Assembly: GCA_964438735.1 (NCBI GenBank)
Contig: CAYTLW010000083.1
Location: 1-35,004 of the forward strand
Source: CAYTLW01 sp964438735
GTDB lineage: Bacteria; Myxococcota_A; UBA9042
Direction of reading: 5' to 3'
DNA length: 35,004 nt
The position numbers and the translations under genes were made by a program. Below are positions 19,984 to 27,516 of the stretch, one piece after another; within the stretch, counting starts at the first letter, position 1, and the number at the start of each line of letters is the position of its first letter. A model generated the notes under the pieces. It was not told the DNA's origin. It saw nothing but the letters and a program-made list of their open reading frames with translations, and searched no databases.

Positions 19984-22869
19984 ATGTCTCATCGCGACGC
20001 TGAAGCGACATTTGACCTGCCTGCGGCGACCCCCTTTCACCGTCGCCACGTGGGCCCCGGCCCCGATGACGTCGAGGAGATGCTTGCCGTCCTTGGCCAA
20101 TCCTCCATGGACGCGTTCATCGACACCGCCCTGCCGGCGGCGATCCGCGATCCGCGACCATTGGCATTGCCAGAAGGACTGAGCGAGTCCGAGGTGCTGG
20201 CCACCTTGCGACGCATGGCCGATCGCAACCAGGTGTGGCGCTCCTATATCGGCTGCGGCTATCACGGCACCCATACGCCGCCTGTGGTGCAGCGAAACAT
20301 CCTCGAAGATCCCGGCTGGTATACCCAGTACACCCCCTACCAGGCCGAGATCTCGCAGGGGCGTCTGGAGCTGCTGCTGGTCTTCCAGACGCTGGTGTCG
20401 GACCTGACCGGCCTGCCGGTGGCCAACGCTTCGTTGTTGGATGAGGGCACGGCGGCGGCGGAAGCGATGGCCATGTTCCATCGCCTGCGCCCCCGACGCA
20501 GCGCGGCCAATCGATTCTTCGTGGCGGCGGACTGTCATCCCCAGACGTTGGCGGTTCTGCAGACTCGCGCCGCTCCCCTGGGCATCGAGGTGCTGGTCGG
20601 TGACGCCGACGCGTTCGCCCCCGACGCCGAGGTCTTCGGCTGCCTGCTGCAATACCCCGCCACCGACGGCCGCGTGCTGGACCACTCGGCGTTCGTCGAG
20701 CGCGCCCACGAGGTCGGCTGCATGGTCGCGGTCGCCGCCGACCTGCTGGCGCTGACCGTGCTGCGCGAACCTGGCGCCTGGGGGGCCGACGCCGTGGTGG
20801 GCAGCACACAGCGATTCGGCGTGCCCATGGGCTACGGCGGTCCGCACGCTGCGTACATGGCCACGCGGGACAAGAACAAGCGCCAGATGCCTGGCCGGAT
20901 CATTGGCGTGTCGCGCGACAGCCGGGGTCGCAGGGCGCTGCGCATGTCGCTGCAGACCCGCGAGCAGCACATTCGGCGGGCCAAGGCCACCAGCAACATC
21001 TGCACCGCGCAGGTTCTTCTGGCGAATATCGCGGCGGCCTACGCCTGCTACCACGGCCCCGATGGGCTGAAGAGCATGGCGCGCCGTATCCGGCGCCAGG
21101 CGCTGGCCCTGCGTGACGGCTTGACAGCGGCCGGACATCGCGTGGCGACGGATCCGATCTTCGACACCGTGCGGGTCTGGCCGGTCGAGCCGGAGCGCGA
21201 CGCGGTGTTGCGGGCTGCCGCGGCCCGTCGCATCAACCTGCGCCAGCTCGACGATGGCTCCCTCTGCATCAGCCTGGACGAGACCGTCGATCCCGAGGAC
21301 GTGGCCGACCTGCTGGCCTGCTTCGGCGGCGGCGACGTGACTGCGCTGCTACGTGGCGTCGACGAACTGTTGCCCGCCGCACTCGAACGCAGCACGGCCT
21401 ACCTGGAGCACCCCACTTTCCACCGCTATCGCAGCGAGACCGAGATGATGCGCTGGCTGGGCCGGCTGCGCTCGCGCGACCTGTCGCTCTGCCAGTCGAT
21501 GATCCCGCTGGGCTCCTGCACCATGAAGCTCAACGCCGCGGCCGAGATGATCGCCGTGACCTGGCCCGAGTTCGGCGCCATGCACCCCTTCGCACCGCGT
21601 GAGCAGGCGGCGGGTTACGTCGAGTTGTTCGAGCGACTGGAGAGCCAGCTCTGCGAGATCACGGGATTTGACGCCTTCAGCCTGCAACCCAATGCCGGCT
21701 CCCAGGGCGAATACGCCGGCCTGCTGGCGATCCAGGCCTGGCACGTCGCAAGGGGCCACGCGGACCGACGGGTCTGCCTGATCCCCACCTCCGCCCACGG
21801 CACCAACCCCGCCAGCGCGGTCATGGCCGGCATGGACGTGGTGGCGGTCAATTGCGATGACAACGGCAACATCGACATCGCCAACCTGCGCGAGCGGGCG
21901 AGCAAACATGCCGACCGACTCGGCGCATTGATGGTCACCTACCCGTCGACCCATGGCGTATTCGAGGAGGGCATCCGCGAGATCTGCGACATCGTGCACG
22001 AGCACGGCGGCCAGGTGTATTTCGACGGCGCCAACCTGAACGCCCTGGTGGGCTTCTCGCGGCCGGCCGACCTGGGCGCAGACGTCTGCCACCTGAACCT
22101 GCACAAGACCTTCGCCATCCCCCACGGTGGCGGCGGTCCCGGCGTCGGCCCCATCGGCGTGCGCGCCCACCTGGCGCCCTATCTGCCGGGGCATCCGGCC
22201 GTGGATGGCGGCGAGGGCGTGCAAGGGCCCGTGGCGGCCGCACCCTGGGGCAGCGCCTCGGTCCTGCCCATCTCCTGGGCGTACATCGCCCTCAATGGCA
22301 GCACTGGACTGCGCCGGGCGACCGAAGTGGCCATCCTCAACGCCAACTACATCGCCGCCCGCCTGGTGGATCACTTCCCAGTGCTCTACCGCGGCCCCGG
22401 CGGCCTGGTGGCCCACGAGTGCATCCTGGACGTGCGTGGCCTGCGCAAGATAGCCGGCGTGACCGTGGACGATGTGGCCAAGCGGCTGATGGACTACGGC
22501 TTTCACGCGCCCACCATGTCGTGGCCGGTGGCTGGCACGCTGATGGTGGAGCCCACCGAGAGCGAGTCCCGACGCGAACTCGACCGCTTCTGCGAGGCCA
22601 TGGAGGGCATCTGCGCCGAAGCCAGGCGCATCGCAGCCGGCGAATGGCCTGCCGATGACAACCCCCTGCACAACGCCCCTCATACCGCCGACATGGTCGC
22701 CGCAGACCACTGGCCGCACGCCTACCCGCGCAGCCTCGCCGGCTGGCCCAATGCGCACAGCCGCGAATACAAGTTCTGGCCCCACGTGGGTCGGGTCGAC
22801 AACGCCTGGGGCGATCGCAACCTGATCTCCGTCTGCCCACCCGACGAGTCCGACGAGGGCAACGATTGA
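19984..22869 (+). CDS. gcvP: Glycine dehydrogenase (decarboxylating), single-chain P protein
   Basis: P protein of the glycine cleavage system: PLP-dependent decarboxylation of glycine with transfer of aminomethyl to the lipoyl H protein. At 961 aa it is the fused form, with both halves (alpha and beta) in one chain. Hallmarks are FHRRHVGPGPDDV at the N-terminus, GYHGTHTPPVVQRNILEDP, STQRFGVPMGYGGPHAA, SMIPLGSCTMKLNA, SAHGTNPASA and the PLP site NLHKTFAIPHGGGGPG with Lys708. GGAG precedes the ATG. No gcvT or gcvH gene is visible here. It is followed at 47 bp by serC, so glycine and serine metabolism are joined. Confidence 0.97.
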   Translation: MSHRDAEATFDLPAATPFHRRHVGPGPDDVEEMLAVLGQSSMDAFIDTALPAAIRDPRPLALPEGLSESEVLATLRRMADRNQVWRSYIGCGYHGTHTPPVVQRNILEDPGWYTQYTPYQAEISQGRLELLLVFQTLVSDLTGLPVANASLLDEGTAAAEAMAMFHRLRPRRSAANRFFVAADCHPQTLAVLQTRAAPLGIEVLVGDADAFAPDAEVFGCLLQYPATDGRVLDHSAFVERAHEVGCMVAVAADLLALTVLREPGAWGADAVVGSTQRFGVPMGYGGPHAAYMATRDKNKRQMPGRIIGVSRDSRGRRALRMSLQTREQHIRRAKATSNICTAQVLLANIAAAYACYHGPDGLKSMARRIRRQALALRDGLTAAGHRVATDPIFDTVRVWPVEPERDAVLRAAAARRINLRQLDDGSLCISLDETVDPEDVADLLACFGGGDVTALLRGVDELLPAALERSTAYLEHPTFHRYRSETEMMRWLGRLRSRDLSLCQSMIPLGSCTMKLNAAAEMIAVTWPEFGAMHPFAPREQAAGYVELFERLESQLCEITGFDAFSLQPNAGSQGEYAGLLAIQAWHVARGHADRRVCLIPTSAHGTNPASAVMAGMDVVAVNCDDNGNIDIANLRERASKHADRLGALMVTYPSTHGVFEEGIREICDIVHEHGGQVYFDGANLNALVGFSRPADLGADVCHLNLHKTFAIPHGGGGPGVGPIGVRAHLAPYLPGHPAVDGGEGVQGPVAAAPWGSASVLPISWAYIALNGSTGLRRATEVAILNANYIAARLVDHFPVLYRGPGGLVAHECILDVRGLRKIAGVTVDDVAKRLMDYGFHAPTMSWPVAGTLMVEPTESESRRELDRFCEAMEGICAEARRIAAGEWPADDNPLHNAPHTADMVAADHWPHAYPRSLAGWPNAHSREYKFWPHVGRVDNAWGDRNLISVCPPDESDEGND

Positions 22870-22916
22870 ACCCGCTCTGCCGAACCCTGACAGCAACGAC
22901 AACCCTGGAGTCCAAC

Positions 22917-24071
22917 GTGACCAAGCCCACTGTCCGCCCTGACAACCCCTGCTTCTCCTCAGGTCCCTGCGCCAAGCGTCCCGGCTGGAGCGTCGCCGCC
23001 CTGGAGGGCGCCCTGGTCGGCCGCTCCCACCGCTCCAAGGAGGGCAAGGCCGCCCTGCGAGAGGTCATCGACCGGTCAGCGTCGCTGCTGAACCTGCCCG
23101 ACGGCTGGCGTCTGGGCATCGTGCCGGCCTCCGACACCGGCGCCGTGGAGATGGTGCTCTGGTCCATGCTCGGCGCCCGCGGCGTGGACATGCTCGCCTG
23201 GGAGAGCTTCGGCAAAGGCTGGATCACCGACGTGCAGAAGCAGCTGAAGCTGGACGATGTGCGCACCTTCACCGCGCCCTATGGCGAGCTGCCGGCGCTG
23301 GACCAGGTCGACTTCGACCGCGACGTGGTCTTCACCTGGAACGGCACCACCGGCGGCGCACGCCTGCCCGATGGCGACTGGATCGCCGATGACCGCAAGG
23401 GCCTGACCATCTGCGATGCGACCTCCGCCGTGTTCGCCATGGACATCCCTTTCCACAAGCTCGACGTGGTCACCTGGTCCTGGCAGAAAGTGCTGGGCGG
23501 CGAGGCGGCGCACGGCATGCTGGCCCTCAGCCCCCGCGCCGTGGAGCGCCTGGAGACCTGGTCGCCGCCGCGGCCGTTGCCCAAGATCTTCCGCATGTGC
23601 AAGGGCGGCAAGCTCAACGAGGGCATCTGGGTCGGCAGCACCATCAACACCCCCTCCATGCTCTGCGTGGCCGACGCCCTGGACAGCCTGCGCTGGTCCG
23701 AGTCCGTGGGCGGCGTGGCCGGGCTCATCGGCCGCAGCCAGGCCAACCTGGCCGCCATCGCCAGTTGGATCGACGGCAACAACCGCTTCGAGTTCCTCTG
23801 CAGCGATGACGCAGCGCGCTCGTCGACCTCCATCTGCCTGGTCTTCAGCCACCCCGAGGTGACGGCCCTGGACGTGGATGCCCGCAAGGCGTTCGCCAAG
23901 AAGATCACCGCCCTGCTGGATGCCGAGGGTGTCGCCCACGACATCAACCACTATCGCGACACGCCACCGGGTCTGCGCATCTGGGGCGGCGCGACCGTGG
24001 AGGCCAGCGACGTCGCGGCGTTGATGCCATGGGTGGATTGGGCCCATGACCAGGTGCTCGCTGGCGGTTGA
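22917..24071 (+). CDS. serC: Phosphoserine aminotransferase
   Basis: Converts 3-phosphohydroxypyruvate and glutamate to phosphoserine and 2-oxoglutarate, PLP-dependent, cytosolic. It has 384 aa from a GTG with GGAG six bases upstream (VTKPTVRPDNPCFSSGPCAK). The frame also opens at a TTG overlapping the gcvP stop, but that extension lacks family sequence. The pattern (SSGPCAKRPGW, GRSHRSKEGK, GIVPASDTGAVEM, TWNGTTGG, CDATSAVFAMD, WSWQKVLGGEAAHGM with Lys191) is that of the variant SerC known from alphaproteobacteria and Methanosarcina, not the E. coli type. Likely co-transcribed with gcvP. Confidence 0.92.
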   Translation: MTKPTVRPDNPCFSSGPCAKRPGWSVAALEGALVGRSHRSKEGKAALREVIDRSASLLNLPDGWRLGIVPASDTGAVEMVLWSMLGARGVDMLAWESFGKGWITDVQKQLKLDDVRTFTAPYGELPALDQVDFDRDVVFTWNGTTGGARLPDGDWIADDRKGLTICDATSAVFAMDIPFHKLDVVTWSWQKVLGGEAAHGMLALSPRAVERLETWSPPRPLPKIFRMCKGGKLNEGIWVGSTINTPSMLCVADALDSLRWSESVGGVAGLIGRSQANLAAIASWIDGNNRFEFLCSDDAARSSTSICLVFSHPEVTALDVDARKAFAKKITALLDAEGVAHDINHYRDTPPGLRIWGGATVEASDVAALMPWVDWAHDQVLAGG

Positions 24072-24098
24072 CCTGCACTTCGAACGGCAAGGATCGGA

Positions 24099-24851
24099 AT
24101 GTCCGCCCGTGCGTCTATGCTTGTAGGGAGGGTTCGTCCCCTGCAGCGTTCGAGGTGGGCCTTGTTGACATCACGCCGATTCCGACTCGCTGGTCTGGCG
24201 CTCGTATGCGTGTGCCTGGCGCCCGCGGCGCTGTTCGCGGACAGCGGCGATGCCGCCGACCCCGCCGGTCCTGCCCTGGTGGACGCCGGCTATCCGCTGG
24301 ATCACATCGAGCGGATCATCCCCGCCCGGGGTCGCTTCCGCTGCCCCAAGGTCGCCAAGGTGCGCTACCGAGGCGACATCATCCGCTACCACTCACCGGT
24401 GTTCGTCAACGTGCCCTTCCGCGAACGCCTGCGCCGTTTCGAGGCGGTCGTCCGGCAGACGGCCATCGAGATCTACGGCCGCGCGCCCCGTCGCATCCGC
24501 CACATGGGTACCTACAACTGCCGCCGCATCGCCGCCTGGCCGACCTTCCTGAGCGAACATGGGCTGGCCAACGGCATCGACGTGGCAGGCTTCGACTTCG
24601 GCCGCGCGCGCCGGTCTGAGCGTGCCGCAGCGCCCCGGCGGCTCAAGCGCGCGTTCAAGGTCCGCCTGGCTCATCACTGGACAAAGACTTCGGGGGTCGG
24701 CGCCGTGCACGCGCGCTTCCTGCGCACCCTGGCCCGGCGACTCATCGCCCGTCAGGACATCTTCCGCGTGCTGCTCGGGCCGTCCTATCCAGGCCACAAG
24801 AACCACTTCCATTTCGACTGCGCGCCGTGGCGGCTGGTGGATGTGTTCTGA
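24099..24851 (+). CDS. Extensin-like C-terminal domain protein (secreted, peptidase-like fold)
   Basis: 250 aa, starting 27 bp after serC. A basic N-terminus is followed by a hydrophobic signal (LAGLALVCVCLAPAALFA). The mature part fits the bacterial extensin-like C-terminal family (PF06904): YNCRRIAAWPTFLSEHG, ANGIDVAGF, then FLRTLARRLIARQDIFRVLLGP and a closing HKNHFHFDCAPW. The conserved His/Asp positions (SEHG, GIDVAGF, HFHFD) resemble those of VanY/MepA-type zinc peptidases, so a cell-wall or periplasmic hydrolase role is possible but unproven. Its stop lies 33 bp from the stop of the convergent kinase gene. Confidence 0.82.
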   Translation: MSARASMLVGRVRPLQRSRWALLTSRRFRLAGLALVCVCLAPAALFADSGDAADPAGPALVDAGYPLDHIERIIPARGRFRCPKVAKVRYRGDIIRYHSPVFVNVPFRERLRRFEAVVRQTAIEIYGRAPRRIRHMGTYNCRRIAAWPTFLSEHGLANGIDVAGFDFGRARRSERAAAPRRLKRAFKVRLAHHWTKTSGVGAVHARFLRTLARRLIARQDIFRVLLGPSYPGHKNHFHFDCAPWRLVDVF

Positions 24852-24884
24852 ACTGATTACGAGGCTGCCGCTCCGGCGGTTTGA

Positions 24885-26138
24885 TCAGCGCTCTTTCTGG
24901 CTGCGAGTTCGAAGCCGCGACTGCAGGGCGACGATGCGCAGTCCCTGGTCATCCAGCAGCTCGGTCGGGCCAACCGTGGGTTCCTGCTCCACCGCGGGCG
25001 TCTCTCCCGTGCCCAGGGACTCGAGCTGGCCATTGGGCACGGTATCCCTGCGGGCGACTGGGGGTTTCGTCGCTTCCGCAGATGAACCTGACGAGCCGGG
25101 TTGGATCATGGCCAGCCCGACTTGCGAGCGCGGATCCAGCTTTCGAGCCTGCATCTCGGGCCCCGTCGTGCTCGCACCCGGCCGGCGAAAACCGCTCTCG
25201 ACCTGTACCGAGCGCAGCGCAGCGGACATCGCTTCGGCGGATTGAAAGCGTCGAGCTGGATCCTTGGCCAGGCAGATGTGGATCACCTCGGCGAGGTCGG
25301 CTTCGACGTTCGGCACCCGCCGACGCAGCGGCTTTGGCTCCTCGAACATGTGGGCCTTCATGACCGCGATCACCTGGTCGCGGCCGGCAAAAGGCGGCTC
25401 TCCGCAAATGCACTGGTACATCACGCAGGCCAGCGAGTAGATGTCGCTGCGCGGGTCCACCTCGTGGCCGCCGGCCACCTCCGGGCTCATGTACGTGGGC
25501 GTGCCCATGGAATGACCGGCGCCAGTCAACTCGCTGCCGGCGATTCGGACCAGGCCGAAATCCACGAGCTTGACGGCTTCGTCGTCGCCCATGCGGTGGA
25601 AGATGATGTTGCCCGGCTTGATGTCGCGATGTACCAGCCCGTGCCCGTGCGCCTCGGCGAGGCTCTTCAAGACGCTGACGGCAATCTTGAGCACTTCAGC
25701 CGAGTGCAAGGGGCGGCCGCGTTGTCGAAAGCGTCGCAGCCGATCGGAGAGGTTCTCTCCCGCCAGTCTCTCCATCACCGCGAAGAGTTCGCCGCCTTCC
25801 GTCTGACCGTAGTCGTACATGGCCACGGTGTTGGCGGCCACCAGGGTGGTGGTGATGGCTGCCTCGCGGACAAAGCGCACCGTCGCCTTACGCTTCTGTT
25901 TGCCGCCGCTCCAGGCCACCTTGATGGCCCGAGCCTCGCCGGAGGTTCGGTCGCGTGCATCGTAAACGCTGCCGCCAGCGCCGCGGCCAATGAGTCCGTG
26001 GATCTCGTACCGTCCGTCCAGCAGGCAACCGATGCCGACCTGTTCTTCACTGCAGGTCGCCACGCGCAAGGTGGGCGTCTTGTCGGCCACGCAGAAGGCG
26101 GCCCGGGTGGAAGCGCCGCAAAGGGGACAGCGTCTCAT
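24885..26138 (-). CDS. Ser/Thr protein kinase with N-terminal zinc-ribbon-like motif
   Basis: 417 aa from the ATG of MRRCPLCGAS with GGAG five bases upstream; a TTG six codons earlier is less likely. The N-terminus has CPLCG and FCVAD, a zinc-ribbon-like start common on bacterial eukaryote-like kinases, but the second cysteine pair is incomplete. The kinase domain (about 45-310) is intact: GRGAGGSVYDARD, AIKVAW, HRDIKPGNIIF, DFGLVRIAG, GTPTYMSPEVAGG, DIYSLACVMY. The last 100 residues are low-complexity with no membrane helix, so the protein is probably cytosolic. It is divergent from the next kinase gene, 184 bp away. Confidence 0.92.
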   Translation of the reverse strand: MRRCPLCGASTRAAFCVADKTPTLRVATCSEEQVGIGCLLDGRYEIHGLIGRGAGGSVYDARDRTSGEARAIKVAWSGGKQKRKATVRFVREAAITTTLVAANTVAMYDYGQTEGGELFAVMERLAGENLSDRLRRFRQRGRPLHSAEVLKIAVSVLKSLAEAHGHGLVHRDIKPGNIIFHRMGDDEAVKLVDFGLVRIAGSELTGAGHSMGTPTYMSPEVAGGHEVDPRSDIYSLACVMYQCICGEPPFAGRDQVIAVMKAHMFEEPKPLRRRVPNVEADLAEVIHICLAKDPARRFQSAEAMSAALRSVQVESGFRRPGASTTGPEMQARKLDPRSQVGLAMIQPGSSGSSAEATKPPVARRDTVPNGQLESLGTGETPAVEQEPTVGPTELLDDQGLRIVALQSRLRTRSQKER

Positions 26139-26322
26139 GCACACTCCGCCGGCCAACGTGTTGGAACGGCAATTCGACGTTCAGCCAATGGCACCTCCCT
26201 GTCAACAATTGCACGGAAGGCCCACGCCGGCCCCAGCGCTCGGACCGCAGTATGATGGGACGGGCCTGCACCCGGGGTCGTCGTGCCTTGTCGGTACCAC
26301 AGCCCCCTGTTATCACCTACCG
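26139..26322. promoter_or_regulatory. Shared upstream region of two divergent kinase genes
   Basis: 184 bp. It contains TATGAT at 26251-26256 reading toward the plus-strand kinase, without a matching -35 at normal spacing, and a TTGACA reading toward the minus-strand kinase without a good -10. Both genes must be driven from here. Confidence 0.4.
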
Positions 26323-27447
26323 ATGGAAGACGTCTCTCCCGACGAAGAAAACTGGGTCGGCCAGGTCCTCAACGATCGCTACGAGGTCTTCGAGCACATC
26401 GGCCGCGGCGGCATGGCCATGGTCTACGCCGCTCGCGATCGGGTTCTGGATCGCGACGTAGGCATCAAGATCCTGCGCTCCGACCACGACCACGACGCCG
26501 AGTATCGCGAGCGCCTGTTGCGCGAGGCCTGCGCCATCGCCCGGCTGGACCACCCGCACATCGTCAGCGTGCACGACGTCGGCGCGGTAGGCGACGCGGT
26601 CTACATCGTCATGGAGCGGCTCATCGGCTGCACGGTCGGCGACCTGCTGGCCGAGGGTCCCCTGGACGTCACCCTGGCGCTGGAGATCGGCTGCCAGGTG
26701 GCCTCCGCCCTGGACCTGGCCCATGTGCTCGGTGCCGTGCATCGAGACGTCAAGCCGGACAACCTCTACCTGGTGGATACGGCGACCGGCACCTTGACCA
26801 AGCTGCTGGACTTCTCGGTGGCCCACGCCCCCTGGACTGGCAAGGGCAGGCGCCTCACCGCCCAGGACACCATGTTCGGCACGCCGACCTACATGTCGCC
26901 CGAGCAGGCCAGCGGCGAGCAGATGGGTCCCGCCAGCGACCTCTACTCCCTGGGCGTGGTGCTGTACCAGATGATGGTCGGTCATCCGCCCTACCAGGAG
27001 CAGAGCGTCGTCGAGGTGCTGGACATGCACCTGCACGCTCCCACCCCGCTCATCGCCGAGTCGATCGACGATCCGCCCATCGGCCTGTCCGAGCTCGTCG
27101 GCCGAATGATGGCCAAGAAGCCCCGCGAACGACCCGAGAGCGCCGGCGACGTGCGCGACCAACTGGCTGCTATGCTCGAGTCCCAGTTGGAGCGTCGTGT
27201 GCGTGCCTGGCTGTCTGCATCGCCTGGCAAGGATACCTCTGAATACGCCCACCTCGGCGTGCGCAAGGGCAGGGGTACGGCTCGCGTCGGTCGCCGTCGT
27301 CCGCGGACGACCAACGTGCTTTCGTCGTCGCCGATTGAGGCCGCGCTGGACGAGTTGGACGCCATGGATGGCCCGACCGAGCCGAGCCCGCGGCGGCGGC
27401 GACGGACGACGAAGCCTGCTGGTGGTGGGGTTCGTAAGACGGAGTAG
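26323..27447 (+). CDS. Ser/Thr protein kinase
   Basis: 374 aa from the ATG of MEDVSPDEENWVGQVL. The kinase domain (about 20-280) has IGRGGMAMVYAARD, VGIKIL, HRDVKPDNLYL, GTPTYMSPEQASG and DLYSLGVVLYQMM. The magnesium-binding loop reads DFS instead of DFG (LLDFSVAHAPW); the Asp is kept, so activity is still likely. The C-terminal 90 residues are basic and low-complexity (RKGRGTARVGRRRPRTT and an Arg run before the end) with no membrane helix. It ends ACG GAG TAG, where a dispersed repeat begins. Confidence 0.92.
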   Translation: MEDVSPDEENWVGQVLNDRYEVFEHIGRGGMAMVYAARDRVLDRDVGIKILRSDHDHDAEYRERLLREACAIARLDHPHIVSVHDVGAVGDAVYIVMERLIGCTVGDLLAEGPLDVTLALEIGCQVASALDLAHVLGAVHRDVKPDNLYLVDTATGTLTKLLDFSVAHAPWTGKGRRLTAQDTMFGTPTYMSPEQASGEQMGPASDLYSLGVVLYQMMVGHPPYQEQSVVEVLDMHLHAPTPLIAESIDDPPIGLSELVGRMMAKKPRERPESAGDVRDQLAAMLESQLERRVRAWLSASPGKDTSEYAHLGVRKGRGTARVGRRRPRTTNVLSSSPIEAALDELDAMDGPTEPSPRRRRRTTKPAGGGVRKTE

Positions 27448-27516
27448 TGGCTTGGGTTCGGGATCGGGTTCGGGCACAGACACGGACACAGACCCGCCCG
27501 ACGGCGCCCCTCAAAG
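27441..27516. repeat. Stop-codon-associated intergenic repeat A, copy 1
   Basis: Runs from GGAGTAG (the kinase stop) through TTGGGTTCGGGATCGGG and an alternating CACAGACACGGACACAG to cgcccctcaaag, where TCA is the stop of the convergent beta-helix gene. It fills the whole gap between two convergent genes. A TCGGGC / GCCCGA pairing around the CACA-rich centre could fold. Similar sequence follows the UAG stops at 30152 and 33978. Confidence 0.5.

Noticed and set aside
21349..22902. Long minus-strand frame opposite gcvP
   Set aside because: It is a mirror of GC-rich codons; no motif, signal or ribosome-binding site, and gcvP is certain on the other strand.
26190..26215. Sigma54-like box ahead of the plus-strand kinase (TGGCAC ... 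TGTCA)
   Set aside because: The -12 GC is replaced by TC and the kinase start is over 100 bp away.
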